A stretch of DNA of 64,000 bases from Scandinavium vulneris_A (GCA_046518185.1 JBKGRZ010000001.1:992001-1056000); one strand, 5' to 3'; counted from the stretch's first letter, positions 15,093 through 23,867 are shown. The notes: generated from the letters alone by a model not told the origin. Numbers and translations: made by a program.

Positions 15093-15392
15093 ATGTCAAT
15101 AAATCAAGCTGAGAAACTGAAGCTCATCAGGGAGTCTGAACGCCTAAAATTGAAGGAAGTTGCTGAAATGACAGGGATTAGCTATCCCACGTATCACGGA
15201 TACGAAGCTGGAAAAATGAAAATGTCATTTGAGGCAGGTATGAAATTTTTCAAAGTACCTCGTTTTCGTAAGTATCGTGATTGGTTCATGTTTGATGAAG
15301 TAGATGCATCGTCCGGGCAAATTGCGCCGGCACTCGCACACTTTGGGCCAGAAAACGAAACATCATCCCACTCCGACCAAAAGACTGGCTAA
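15093..15392 (+). CDS. C: P2 C-type immunity repressor
   Basis: A 99-residue protein, the same length as P2 C. The N-terminal helix-turn-helix (LKEVAEMTGISYPTYHGYEAG, about residues 20-40) differs from P2, while the C-terminal tail SGQIAPALAHFG...QKTG is almost the P2 sequence. So the DNA specificity, and therefore the immunity group, is probably different from P2. It represses the early promoter and keeps lysogeny. The leader has no clear Shine-Dalgarno sequence. It is followed 96 bp later by int on the same strand, the usual C-int operon. Confidence 0.92.
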   Translation: MSINQAEKLKLIRESERLKLKEVAEMTGISYPTYHGYEAGKMKMSFEAGMKFFKVPRFRKYRDWFMFDEVDASSGQIAPALAHFGPENETSSHSDQKTG

Positions 15393-15488
15393 CGGTCTAC
15401 GGGGCTTATCTGTGCAGTAAATGCACAAATGAAGATTGCTACATAAACACGCGTGAAAGAGTACCCAGCCGTATCATCGAGGTGACCT

Positions 15489-16499
15489 ATGTCCGTTAAA
15501 AAACTCGATGATGGCCGATATGAAGTGGACGTTAGACCGCAGGGCGCAGACGGAAAACGCATCCGGCGGAAATTCAGTACAAAGGGCGAGGCTCAGACGT
15601 TTGAGCGTCATGTGCTTGTTAACTATCACAATAAGGAATGGCTTGAGAAACCGGCAGACCGGCGCAAGCTGACAGAACTGCTGGACCGATGGTGGATCTA
15701 TCATGGAAAAACCCACGCAAGGGGCGAGATAGAAAAGGGTCGCCTGACGACGATAATCACGAGGTTTGGGGATATGGGCATTCACAGGGCCGACCAACTG
15801 ACCAAGAAATCAATTATCGATTATCGCGTAACCCTAATGAATGAAGGACTCAAGCCATCCAGCGTAAACAGGCACGTCGCCATACTGAGCGGCATGTTTA
15901 CCAAACTTATTGATGCTGACGAGTATCACGGCAGCAACCCTCTTCATGAGGTGAAGCGCCTTAAAGAAGCTCAAACAGAAATGGCGTTCCTGTCCACCGA
16001 TGAGATAGAGATGTTGCTCTCGCGGCTGGAAGGAGACGAATTGAATGTGGCACTGATCTGCCTGGCTACTGGTGGCCGGTGGGGCGAAGTTTCAGGTTTG
16101 AAGGCTGAGCACATCATTCAGCAGGTGGTCACCTTCATGAAAACCAAAAACGGGAAACGACGCTCAGTGCCGATTTCTGTCGAGCTGACGGAGCGCATTA
16201 AGACCAAAAACAGCGGTCCACTGTTTAGGGCAAAATACAGTACTGTCCGCAGAGTGTTGAAAGAGATAAAGCCCGATCTGCCTGATGGGCAGGCGGTACA
16301 CGTAATGAGGCATACATTCGCCACACACTTTATAATGAATGGAGGTAATATAATTACATTGCAGCGCATTCTAGGGCACTCGAACATCCAGCAAACGATG
16401 ATTTACGCGCACTTTGCCCCGGACTTTTTACAGGATGCAGTGACACTCAATCCACTGTCCAAAATGTCCAGAATGTGTCCACAAACCAGAGTTAACTAG
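15489..16499 (+). CDS. int: P2-type tyrosine recombinase integrase
   Basis: A 336-residue tyrosine recombinase. The N-terminal arm/SAM-like domains span residues 1-160; the catalytic domain has R197 (GGRWGE), K223, H271 and R274 (HVMRHTFATH), H297 (LGHSNIQQT) and the nucleophile Y306 (MIYAHF). It integrates and, with Cox, excises the phage. AGGTG lies 7 bp upstream of the ATG. The gene lies at the very end of the prophage, 16 bp before pflA, as expected for a P2-type int next to att. Confidence 0.95.
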   Translation: MSVKKLDDGRYEVDVRPQGADGKRIRRKFSTKGEAQTFERHVLVNYHNKEWLEKPADRRKLTELLDRWWIYHGKTHARGEIEKGRLTTIITRFGDMGIHRADQLTKKSIIDYRVTLMNEGLKPSSVNRHVAILSGMFTKLIDADEYHGSNPLHEVKRLKEAQTEMAFLSTDEIEMLLSRLEGDELNVALICLATGGRWGEVSGLKAEHIIQQVVTFMKTKNGKRRSVPISVELTERIKTKNSGPLFRAKYSTVRRVLKEIKPDLPDGQAVHVMRHTFATHFIMNGGNIITLQRILGHSNIQQTMIYAHFAPDFLQDAVTLNPLSKMSRMCPQTRVN

Positions 16500-16515
16500 A
16501 GCTAATCAGAGCGAT
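16500..16515. other. Approximate prophage right end (att region)
   Basis: The 16 bp between the integrase stop codon and the pflA start are the only non-coding DNA at the junction. The crossover core must lie here, or within the last bases of int or first bases of pflA. The left att copy is outside the window, so the core repeat cannot be read off. Confidence refers to the location, not to exact limits. Confidence 0.4.
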
Positions 16516-17313
16516 ATGAGTAATTTAAACACTTGTAATTTAACGGAAAATACTGATGCAACTGGGGCTGTTAAGCCAGTAATTGGTCGCATTCACTCCT
16601 TTGAATCCTGTGGCACCGTCGATGGCCCGGGCATCCGTTTTATCACCTTCTTCCAGGGCTGCCTGATGCGCTGCCTGTATTGCCATAACCGCGATACCTG
16701 GGATACCCACGGCGGCAAAGAAATCACGGTCGAAGAACTTATGAAAGAAGTGGTGACCTATCGCCACTTTATGAATGCGTCAGGTGGTGGCGTGACGGCG
16801 TCCGGCGGCGAAGCTATCCTGCAGGCTGAATTCGTGCGCGACTGGTTCCGCGCCTGCCGTAAAGAAGGCATTCATACCTGCCTTGACACCAACGGTTTTG
16901 TCCGTCGTTATGACCCGGTGATTGATGAATTACTGGAAGTGACTGACCTGGTGATGCTCGATCTCAAACAAATGAACGACGACATCCACCAGAATCTGGT
17001 CGGCGTGTCGAACCATCGTACGCTGGAGTTCTGCCGTTATCTGGCGAATAAGAATATTAACGTCTGGATCCGTTATGTCGTGGTGCCGGGCTGGTCTGAC
17101 GACGATGATTCCGCACATCGTCTCGGCGAATTTACCCGCGACATGGGCAACGTCGAGAAAATTGAACTGCTGCCTTATCACGAGTTGGGTAAACATAAAT
17201 GGGTGGCGATGGGCGAAGAGTACAAGCTGGACGGCGTCCATCCGCCGAAGAAAGAGACCATGGACCGCGTCAAGGGCATCCTTGAGCAGTACGGTCATAA
17301 GGTCATGTACTGA
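16516..17313 (+). CDS. pflA: Pyruvate formate-lyase 1-activating enzyme
   Basis: A 265-residue radical SAM enzyme that makes the glycyl radical of pyruvate formate-lyase under anaerobic conditions. The 4Fe-4S motif is CLMRCLYC (C-x3-C-x2-C), followed by GGGVTASGGEA, which binds SAM. The core from VIGRIHSFESCGTVDGPGIRF onward is almost identical to E. coli PflA. The first 21 residues (MSNLNTCNLTEN...) are an extension also found in annotated enterobacterial homologues of 265 residues. Its normal partner pflB is not upstream; the prophage integrase is. The ribosome-binding site (AGAGCG) is weak. Confidence 0.95.
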   Translation: MSNLNTCNLTENTDATGAVKPVIGRIHSFESCGTVDGPGIRFITFFQGCLMRCLYCHNRDTWDTHGGKEITVEELMKEVVTYRHFMNASGGGVTASGGEAILQAEFVRDWFRACRKEGIHTCLDTNGFVRRYDPVIDELLEVTDLVMLDLKQMNDDIHQNLVGVSNHRTLEFCRYLANKNINVWIRYVVVPGWSDDDDSAHRLGEFTRDMGNVEKIELLPYHELGKHKWVAMGEEYKLDGVHPPKKETMDRVKGILEQYGHKVMY

Positions 17314-17318
17314 GACAG

Positions 17319-17342
17319 ACAGCCTCTTCGGAGGCTGTTTTT
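17319..17342. terminator. Terminator between convergent pflA and LysR gene
   Basis: ACAGCCTC-TTCG-GAGGCTGT forms a perfect 8-bp stem with a UUCG tetraloop, followed by TTTT on the plus strand. It ends pflA transcription and touches the stop codon of the opposing LysR gene. Confidence 0.9.
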
Positions 17343-18213
17343 ACATCCCCTCTTCTATCGCCGCGAGCATTTGAGCCAGCATCGGCGCACTCACAACACC
17401 CGGTTTCCACAACGCCACCAGCGGATGCGTCAGCCCACGCGCCCCCATTTCGGTGTCGATCCGACTGACCCCATCCAGCCGCTCGGCGGCAAAATGATCC
17501 GGCAAGAATGCCCAGCCATATCCGCTTTGCAACATCCCTTCCAGCAAGGTGATTTCATTGACGTGAATCAGTTGGTCAGCAATACGAATCCGCCCCGCCA
17601 GCGACGGCGGCAGGTCACGAAACGGCATCAGTTGGGGCTGAGAAGCCAGGTGCAGTAATGAAACCGGCTGTTTTGGGAAATAGTCTTCACGCGCGTACAC
17701 CGCAAGGGACACGCTGCCCACCGCCCGCCAGTGCAGATGATCGTTCACCGAGCGATTCACCGCCTGAAAAAGACCGAAATCCACGCTGCCTTCATCCAGC
17801 CATTGCTCTGCCTGCACGCGTTCGCAGGCAATCATATCCAGCTGAATATGCTGCGCCTGCAGCTGTTCGGCCAGCCGCAGCAACAATGCCCGGGGCGTAA
17901 ACAGGTCATAGCACAGCGTCAGCCGCGTTTCGATTCTGTCGGGGATCTGCCTGGCAATTCGGGAAAAGGCGTCGGCCTCGTGCAAAAACAGCCGGGCCTG
18001 GCGATAGAGGAGCTGGCCCTGCGGCGTCAAGGTGAGCGGCCGCGTGGTGCGGTCCAACAGTGTATAACCGAGATCGACTTCCAGGTAATCCAGCAGCTCG
18101 CTGACCGTCGTCCTGTCTTTTTTCAGCTTTTTAGCCGCCTGTGTCAGCGTGCCGGTTTCACACACGCAGGCAAAGGCTTCAATCTGGGCAAGCGTAAAGC
18201 GCAGCAGTTCCAT
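17341..18213 (-). CDS. LysR-family transcriptional regulator
   Basis: A 290-residue regulator with an N-terminal winged helix-turn-helix (TLTQAAKKLKKDRTTVSELLDYLEVDLG, about residues 22-50, then LLDRTTRPLTLTPQG) and a C-terminal periplasmic-binding-like effector domain (about 90-290). The recognition helix is unusually lysine-rich for the family. E. coli has a LysR gene (ycaN) in the same interval between ycaD and pflA, but the sequence here does not convince me that it is the same one, so no symbol is given. Target and ligand are unknown. Start at 18213 with AAAGGA 7 bp upstream. Confidence 0.88.
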   Translation of the reverse strand: MELLRFTLAQIEAFACVCETGTLTQAAKKLKKDRTTVSELLDYLEVDLGYTLLDRTTRPLTLTPQGQLLYRQARLFLHEADAFSRIARQIPDRIETRLTLCYDLFTPRALLLRLAEQLQAQHIQLDMIACERVQAEQWLDEGSVDFGLFQAVNRSVNDHLHWRAVGSVSLAVYAREDYFPKQPVSLLHLASQPQLMPFRDLPPSLAGRIRIADQLIHVNEITLLEGMLQSGYGWAFLPDHFAAERLDGVSRIDTEMGARGLTHPLVALWKPGVVSAPMLAQMLAAIEEGM

Positions 18214-18264
18214 TGGGTGTCCTTTTTCGCAATGCAGCGGACACCTTACCGGAGTGTGAGATAA

Positions 18265-18292
18265 GAAAAAAGCCTGTCGGGCGACAGGCTTT
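18265..18292 (-). terminator. Terminator of ycaD
   Basis: AGCCTGTC-GCCC-GACAGGCT (minus strand) with a following T-run (the A-run at 18264-18270 on the plus strand) lies 8 bp after the ycaD stop. Confidence 0.85.
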
Positions 18293-18297
18293 GGCTA

Positions 18298-19446
18298 TCA
18301 GGCGTGCGCCACCGGCGTCGGGTGGTGCCCGGCTTTTCGCAGCAACATCAGCAGATAGATAAACGACACGCTGGCAATCATCACAAACAGCACGTTGTCA
18401 GAATAGTTCTGCATCAGCATCGCGGTAAACGTGGGGCCAAGCAGGCTGCCGATGGTATAGCTCAGCAGCAGCGCCTGGTTCATCGCCACCAGCTGATGGT
18501 GTTCAACTTTTTCGCAGGCCCAGGCCATTGCCACCGGGTAGAGCGTAAAGCCAGCAGCTCCCAGGATAAACAACGTCGGGGCCATTGCCGCTCCGCTCAG
18601 CATCGCCAGACAGCCGAGGATAACCACAAATACCTGCACGCGCAGAACCAGCAGACGACCGTAGCGATCTGCCAGCCGTCCGACTGGCCATTGGCCGACA
18701 ATCCCTGCACTGACCATTACCGCCATCCAGAAGCCAATTCCGGCATCGCTCACGCCCTGGTGATTAAGCCACAGCGGCATCAGCCCATACAGAGAACCTA
18801 ATACGATCCCGGAGATGATGCAGCCGTTAACGCCCAAACGCGCGTGGCGCAGTCTCAGCATTGGCCAGACCTGAGTCGGGGCATGCTCTTCCTGCGGTTG
18901 ATTAACGATACGAGTAAACAGCAGTGGCAAAATTGCGGCCAGAACCATACCGGTGACCCAGGGCAGCACGCTCATCAGGTCGGTCGGCAATTTGCTGACC
19001 ATCAGCTGGCCCAGGACGGTGCCTACGTAATACACCATCATATACGCCGCCAGCAGACGACCACGGTTACGTGACGTTCCGCTGCACATCAGGGCGCTTT
19101 CGACGATGACCCAAATCATTGCGCAGCCGACGCCAGCGAGGAATCGCCAGCTCAGCCAGCTCCAAAAGCCCACGGTCAGCCCCAGTCCCACGCAGCCCAC
19201 TGCGAACATCAGTGACGCGAGATAGTAGCTGCGGTTAAAACCAAAATGCTTGATTAAACGTCCGCAAAGCAGCGTGCCCACCAGATTCCCGGTGAAATAG
19301 GACGAGCCAACCATGCCAACCTGCCAGGTGGGCAGATGCTCATGGGCGAGCCAAAGCGGAACGAGCGTGTTCAGCACTGCGATCGCCAGCGTCAACAAAA
19401 GTAAGCCACAGAGCAATAACAGCACTGGGCGGGAATACGTGGACAT
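18298..19446 (-). CDS. ycaD: MFS transporter YcaD
   Basis: A 382-residue inner-membrane protein, the same length as E. coli YcaD, with about 12 hydrophobic segments. It begins MSTYSRPVLLLLCGLLLLTLAIA and shows the MFS loop motif GRLIKHFGFNRSYY between helices 2 and 3 and its counterpart GRLADRYGRL in the second half. The substrate is not known. It lies next to the dms operon, as in E. coli, but the genes ycaC and ycaM/ycaK found nearby in K-12 are absent here. Confidence 0.92.
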   Translation of the reverse strand: MSTYSRPVLLLLCGLLLLTLAIAVLNTLVPLWLAHEHLPTWQVGMVGSSYFTGNLVGTLLCGRLIKHFGFNRSYYLASLMFAVGCVGLGLTVGFWSWLSWRFLAGVGCAMIWVIVESALMCSGTSRNRGRLLAAYMMVYYVGTVLGQLMVSKLPTDLMSVLPWVTGMVLAAILPLLFTRIVNQPQEEHAPTQVWPMLRLRHARLGVNGCIISGIVLGSLYGLMPLWLNHQGVSDAGIGFWMAVMVSAGIVGQWPVGRLADRYGRLLVLRVQVFVVILGCLAMLSGAAMAPTLFILGAAGFTLYPVAMAWACEKVEHHQLVAMNQALLLSYTIGSLLGPTFTAMLMQNYSDNVLFVMIASVSFIYLLMLLRKAGHHPTPVAHA

Positions 19447-19683
19447 GGATATAAAAACCGTGAGGAAGTTCAGAATTCGAGCGCATCATGCCACTGCCAT
19501 TGGCAAAGTCAATTCCCCGCAGGCCAGAGCTGACGCGGTTTTCAGAGGAACAATAGAAGTTTTTTATCTAGCGGAACGGCAATGGAATTTATTATTAAAT
19601 TATTCCATTGTTTTTATTAGCTAATTGGAAAAACGGCAACTTATTTTCAGTTGAAAAATTTCATGGAACACGCGCATTTTTTG

Positions 19684-19712
19684 TTGCGCCGGACCGTTGC
19701 AGTCCGGCGCAA
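19684..19712. repeat. Stable stem-loop downstream of dmsC
   Basis: TTGCGCCGGAC-CGTTGCA-GTCCGGCGCAA is a perfect 11-bp inverted repeat 8 bp after the dmsC stop. There is no T-run on the minus strand, so it may be a processing or mRNA-protecting hairpin rather than an intrinsic terminator. The rest of the 274-bp gap up to ycaD is AT-rich and likely holds the ycaD promoter. Confidence 0.6.
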
Positions 19713-19720
19713 TAAACGCC

Positions 19721-20584
19721 TTAGCTGGCGATAGCCATGCCCACGGTCATGTGCAGACCATAGAACACGCCACGACCAATCAGCTCGCCAACCACCACCA
19801 GCACAAAGGCCAGACTCAGCAGCGGGATAGCGGGTTGACGCCCTTTCAGCTGTGGCGCAACCCAGCAGACCAGCGCCAGTGCGAGAGCCACCAGACGCCA
19901 CGCCATCAGCGAACCATAGGCCGGAACCAGCGCTGAAGCCTGCACAATGGAGCTGTGGATCGTGGCCAACTCGCTGCCCTGCATCACCACCACCATCGCA
20001 CTGACCAGCAGCGCCACCAGCGATACCACCGGCAACAGACGCATGGCCCAACCGTTGACGCCAGCCACGCGCAGTAGCAGATAACCCAGCAGTGGCCCAC
20101 CGATGAACATCGTCAGGAAGAAGCTCATCGGCGTCCAGACGCTGTACCAGGTTGGTACGGTGTCGATAGTGTTATACACCCGCACCATCATCCAGACGAA
20201 GATAACGCCCAGCACCATGGTCAACACCAGCCACAGATTACGCAGAGACTGCGGCAGCTTGTTAATGACCGCCAGAAGCCAGCCGATACCGCCCACGGCG
20301 AAGAACACGGAGCCGCTGGCAATTTCATTACTCAGCGACGACGCGCCAATGCGGTTCAATGAGTTAAACGCCCGCAGCGGTGAGCCCAGGTGCAGGATAG
20401 ACGCAATGAAGCCCAGCCCCATCAGCACCCACAGTCCAAACATGCTCAGTATCACCAGACGCTGCTGCTCGCGAGAGAGTTCGCCTTTCATCAGCGCCAG
20501 GGCCAGAACAATAAAACCACCGGCAACGCACTGCCCGAGGACCGTGAAGATCATCAGCGGCCATTCATGCCATCCACTTCCCAT
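19721..20584 (-). CDS. dmsC: DMSO reductase membrane anchor subunit
   Basis: A 287-residue integral membrane protein (E. coli DmsC 287) with eight predicted helices. It begins MGSGWHEWPLMIFTVLGQ. It anchors DmsAB to the membrane and oxidises menaquinol, passing electrons to the DmsB clusters. The start at 20584 has GGAGG 6 bp upstream and follows the dmsB stop by 1 bp, so the dmsABC genes are coupled. Upstream in-frame codons lie inside dmsB and were not used. Confidence 0.95.
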   Translation of the reverse strand: MGSGWHEWPLMIFTVLGQCVAGGFIVLALALMKGELSREQQRLVILSMFGLWVLMGLGFIASILHLGSPLRAFNSLNRIGASSLSNEIASGSVFFAVGGIGWLLAVINKLPQSLRNLWLVLTMVLGVIFVWMMVRVYNTIDTVPTWYSVWTPMSFFLTMFIGGPLLGYLLLRVAGVNGWAMRLLPVVSLVALLVSAMVVVMQGSELATIHSSIVQASALVPAYGSLMAWRLVALALALVCWVAPQLKGRQPAIPLLSLAFVLVVVGELIGRGVFYGLHMTVGMAIAS

Positions 20585-20585
20585 C

Positions 20586-21203
20586 TTAAACCTCCTTCGG
20601 GTTTGCCAGGTAGCCGGTGGTGTCACCCGTCGGACGGCTGTTGGCGTTAGGTTTGATAACAATGCTTGGTTTGGTGAAGTGCGCCGACGGCAACGGCGCA
20701 ACGGCGGCCAGCTGACCATGCGTTTTACGCAGCTCTTCAATTGGGCCGAAGTCCAGCGCACGCAGTGGACAGGACTCAACGCAGACCGGCTTTTTACCGT
20801 CGGCCACACGCTCATGGCAACCGTCGCACTTGGTCATATGGCCTTTGGCTTCGTTGTACTGCGGCGCGCCGTACGGACACGCCATATGGCAGTAGCGACA
20901 ACCGATGCAAACATCTTCATTCACCACGACAAAACCATCTTCACGCTTATGCATCGCCCCGCTCGGACAGACTTTGGTACAAGCCGGGTCTTCGCAGTGG
21001 TTGCAGGCGATTGACAGATAGTAGGCGAACACGTTTTGATGCCAGGCACCGTTATCTTCCTGCCAGTCGCCACCGGCATATTCATAAATGCGACGGAAGC
21101 TGACGTCCGGGGTTAAATCTTTGTAGTCTTTACAGGCCAGCTCGCAGGTTTTGCAACCGGTGCAGCGACTGGAATCAATAAAAAATCCATACTGAGTGGT
21201 CAT
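20586..21203 (-). CDS. dmsB: DMSO reductase iron-sulfur subunit
   Basis: A 205-residue protein (E. coli DmsB 205) with four ferredoxin-type cysteine groups: CTGCKTCELAC, CNHCEDPACTKVC, CIGCRYCHMAC and CDGCHERVADGKKPVCVESC. They bind four [4Fe-4S] clusters that carry electrons from DmsC to the molybdenum site of DmsA. It is the second gene of the anaerobic dmsABC operon, 10 bp after dmsA. Confidence 0.96.
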   Translation of the reverse strand: MTTQYGFFIDSSRCTGCKTCELACKDYKDLTPDVSFRRIYEYAGGDWQEDNGAWHQNVFAYYLSIACNHCEDPACTKVCPSGAMHKREDGFVVVNEDVCIGCRYCHMACPYGAPQYNEAKGHMTKCDGCHERVADGKKPVCVESCPLRALDFGPIEELRKTHGQLAAVAPLPSAHFTKPSIVIKPNANSRPTGDTTGYLANPKEV

Positions 21204-21213
21204 CGGTTACTCC

Positions 21214-23658
21214 TTACGCTTTAACGACCTGAACGAGGTTGGTGTGCGAGGGGTTGCCCTTCGCCAACGGGGACGGACGCTGGGTGGTCAGCACGTTAAT
21301 ACAGCCCGCCTGATCCACACCTTTCGCATCCGGGGCATACCATGCGCCCTCACCTAACGCCACCACGCCCGGCATCATGCGCGGGGTGACCTTCGCTTCA
21401 ATGTGTACTTCACCGCGCGCGTTGAAAATTTTCACGCGATCACCGTTGGCGATACCACGCTTTTTAGCGTCCATCGGGTTGATCCACATTTCCTGGCGGC
21501 AGGCCGCTTTCAGGACATCCACGTTGCCGTAAGTCGAGTGGCAGCGCGCTTTGTAGTGGAAACCAGTCAGCTGGAGCGGATAGTCTTTGGTCAGCGGATC
21601 GTCGTAGTTTTCAAAACCTGGGGTGTAGATCGGCAGGGGATCGATTACATCGCCTTCCGGCAGTTGCCAGGCGGCGGCAATCTCAGCCAGCTGCGCCGAA
21701 TAGATTTCGATTTTGCCCGATGGAGTGGTCAGCGGATTAGCCGCCGGGTTCTCACGGAATGCCTTATAAGCGACGTGATGCCCTTCCGGGTCGCGCTGTT
21801 TATAGATGCCCTGCTGGCGGAACTCATCAAATGAAGGCAGGCCAGGGATCTGTTGACGTGACTGCTCATACAGATGGCGCATCCACTCTTCCTGAGTACG
21901 GCCCTCGGTGAATTTCTGCTCGACACCCATCCGTTTTGCCAGCTGGCTGGTCATTTCATAGATGGTTTTGCATTCAAAACGAGGCTTGATGACCTGATCG
22001 GCGAAGATGACATACGACATATTGCCGCAGGACGCATCCAGCGCGAAGTCCATCTGTTCAGACGCGGTGCAGTCTGGCAGCAGGATATCGGCATATTTCG
22101 CCGAGGAGGTCATATGGCAGTCCACCACCACAATCAGCTCACATTTTTTGTCATCCTGTAGGATGTCATGGGTGCGGTTGATGTCGGAGTGCTGGTTAAT
22201 GATGCAGTTCCCGGCGTAGTTCCAGATCATCTTGATCGGCACATCGAGTTTATCTTTGCCACGCACGCCATCGCGTGTGGCGGTCATTTCCGGGCCGCGC
22301 TCAATAGCATCGGTCCACATAAACATCGAAATGCTGGTTTCAACCGGGTTTTCCAGGGTCGGCATACGTTCAAACGGCAGATCGTAAGAGCCTTCACGGG
22401 CACCGGTGTTACCGCCGTTAATGCCGACGTTGCCGGTCAGAATCGACAGCATGGAAATTGCGCGGGTGGCAATCTCACCGTTAGCATGGCGCTGCGGACC
22501 CCAGCCCTGGCTGATAAAGGCCGGTTTGGCGGTGGCAATTTCGCGCGCCAGCTGAACAATGCGCTCTGCCGGGATCCCGGTGACCGAGGATGCCCACTGC
22601 GGGGTTTTCGCGATGCCGTCTTTGCCCTGACCGAGAATGTAGGCTTTATAGTGACCGTTCGCTGGCGCACTGGCAGGCAGCGTTTTCTCATCGTAGCCAA
22701 CACAATATTTGTCGAGGAACGGCTGATCGACCAGATTTTCGCTGATCATCACCCACGCCAGGCCCGAGACTAACGCCGCATCGGTCCCGGGACGAATAGG
22801 GATCCATTCATCTTCGCGGCCCGCGCCGGTATCGGTATAACGTGGATCGACGATGATCAGACGGGCGTTTGATTTCTGACGGGCCTGTTCGAGATAGTAG
22901 GTTACCCCGCCGCCGCTCATGCGGGTTTCGCCCGGGTTATTTCCGAACAGAACCACCAGCTGGCTGTTTTCGATATCTGACGGGCTGTTGCCGTCGGCCC
23001 AGCCGCCATAGGTGTAATTCAGACCTGCAGCAATCTGTGCGGAAGAGTAGTCGCCGTAATGATTCAGGTAACCGCCGCAGCAGTTCATCAGACGTGCGAT
23101 CAGCGTTTTTCCCGGTGGCCACGAGCGGGTCATGGTGCCACCCAGCGTGCCGGTGCCGTAGTTTAGGTAAATAGATTCATTACCGTAATCTTTGATCAAG
23201 CGCTGCATGTTATTGGCGATGGTGTCATACGCCTCTTCCCAGCTAATGCGCTCGAATTTACCTTCACCGCGTTTACCGACGCGTTTCATCGGATACTTCA
23301 GGCGGTCCGGATTATAAACACGGCGGCGCATGGAGCGCCCGCGCAGACACGCGCGTACCTGGTGTAAACCGTCGTAGTTATCATCGCCGGTGTTATCGGT
23401 TTCAACATATTTGATCTCGCCATCAACCACATGCATACGCAGTGGGCAACGGCTACCACAGTTCACCGTACAGGCGCTCCAGACAACTTTTCCGGCAGCC
23501 CCTGCGGGCGCGATGGCGTCTGCTGCATTAGCAATACGGGTAAAGGGTAAAGTGAATGCGCTACTGGCCATTGCCAGTCCGCCAATAGCCGAGGTTTTCA
23601 TCAAACCTCGACGGCTGACTTCCGCAGTCAGCAACGCGTCGGGGGCTTTAATTTTCAT
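21214..23658 (-). CDS. dmsA: DMSO reductase catalytic molybdopterin subunit
   Basis: An 814-residue periplasm-facing oxidoreductase (E. coli DmsA 814). It has a twin-arginine signal (SRRGLMKTSAIGGLAM, cleaved near ANA|AD), an N-terminal cluster region CTVNCGSRCPLRMHV, and the molybdopterin dinucleotide-binding domains through the C-terminus. It reduces dimethyl sulfoxide and related S- and N-oxides as terminal electron acceptors without oxygen. It is the first gene of dmsABC and is preceded by an FNR box about 140 bp upstream. Confidence 0.97.
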   Translation of the reverse strand: MKIKAPDALLTAEVSRRGLMKTSAIGGLAMASSAFTLPFTRIANAADAIAPAGAAGKVVWSACTVNCGSRCPLRMHVVDGEIKYVETDNTGDDNYDGLHQVRACLRGRSMRRRVYNPDRLKYPMKRVGKRGEGKFERISWEEAYDTIANNMQRLIKDYGNESIYLNYGTGTLGGTMTRSWPPGKTLIARLMNCCGGYLNHYGDYSSAQIAAGLNYTYGGWADGNSPSDIENSQLVVLFGNNPGETRMSGGGVTYYLEQARQKSNARLIIVDPRYTDTGAGREDEWIPIRPGTDAALVSGLAWVMISENLVDQPFLDKYCVGYDEKTLPASAPANGHYKAYILGQGKDGIAKTPQWASSVTGIPAERIVQLAREIATAKPAFISQGWGPQRHANGEIATRAISMLSILTGNVGINGGNTGAREGSYDLPFERMPTLENPVETSISMFMWTDAIERGPEMTATRDGVRGKDKLDVPIKMIWNYAGNCIINQHSDINRTHDILQDDKKCELIVVVDCHMTSSAKYADILLPDCTASEQMDFALDASCGNMSYVIFADQVIKPRFECKTIYEMTSQLAKRMGVEQKFTEGRTQEEWMRHLYEQSRQQIPGLPSFDEFRQQGIYKQRDPEGHHVAYKAFRENPAANPLTTPSGKIEIYSAQLAEIAAAWQLPEGDVIDPLPIYTPGFENYDDPLTKDYPLQLTGFHYKARCHSTYGNVDVLKAACRQEMWINPMDAKKRGIANGDRVKIFNARGEVHIEAKVTPRMMPGVVALGEGAWYAPDAKGVDQAGCINVLTTQRPSPLAKGNPSHTNLVQVVKA

Positions 23659-23793
23659 GGATACTCACTTCATTGCTCATTGAAATGATCAATTCGCTAT
23701 ATAGTTTTATATATAACGAAATCAGTCTTTTTTAGAGTTTTATATACTGTTTATAATTCGAAGGGAGTATCCCTGCTTTCGACTGAAGGGTTA

Positions 23794-23807
23794 TTGTTCA
23801 GTATCAA
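23794..23807 (-). promoter_or_regulatory. FNR box of the dmsABC promoter
   Basis: The minus strand reads TTGATACTGAACAA, against the consensus TTGAT-N4-ATCAA, and differs by one base from the E. coli dms FNR site as I recall it (TTGATACCGAACAA). It lies 136-149 bp upstream of the dmsA start, in the 209-bp gap to serS, and would activate the operon without oxygen. NarL sites known from E. coli were not searched in detail. Confidence 0.82.
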
Positions 23808-23814
23808 GACAGGT

Positions 23815-23842
23815 ATAAAAAAAGCGCCCGGAGGCGCTTTTT
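23815..23842 (-). terminator. Terminator of serS
   Basis: AAAGCGCC-TCCG-GGCGCTTT (minus strand) has a perfect 8-bp stem followed by a run of seven T. It starts about 26 bp after the serS stop codon. Confidence 0.9.
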
Positions 23843-23867
23843 CAGGAAGGATTGTGACAGCGTCAGC

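Larger units (their letters stand above)
1..16515. mobile_element. P2-like prophage, integrase-side part (other end outside window)
   Basis: Gene content and order match phage P2: lysis genes, X, L, M, N, O on the minus strand, P and Q on the plus strand, cos, then A, early genes, B, cox, C and int. Proteins such as O, A, C and P are recognisably P2-family across their whole length. Only the part from the lysozyme gene to the integrase is in the window; tail, baseplate and late-regulator genes should lie to the left. All phage reading frames seen are open, so nothing here suggests decay. The right border is placed in the 16 bp between the integrase stop and pflA; the exact att core cannot be fixed without the left end. 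Confidence 0.93.

Noticed and set aside
23676..23700. TTGAAATGATCAA near the dmsA start as an FNR box
   Set aside because: The half-sites are one base too close, and a much better site is present at 23794-23807.
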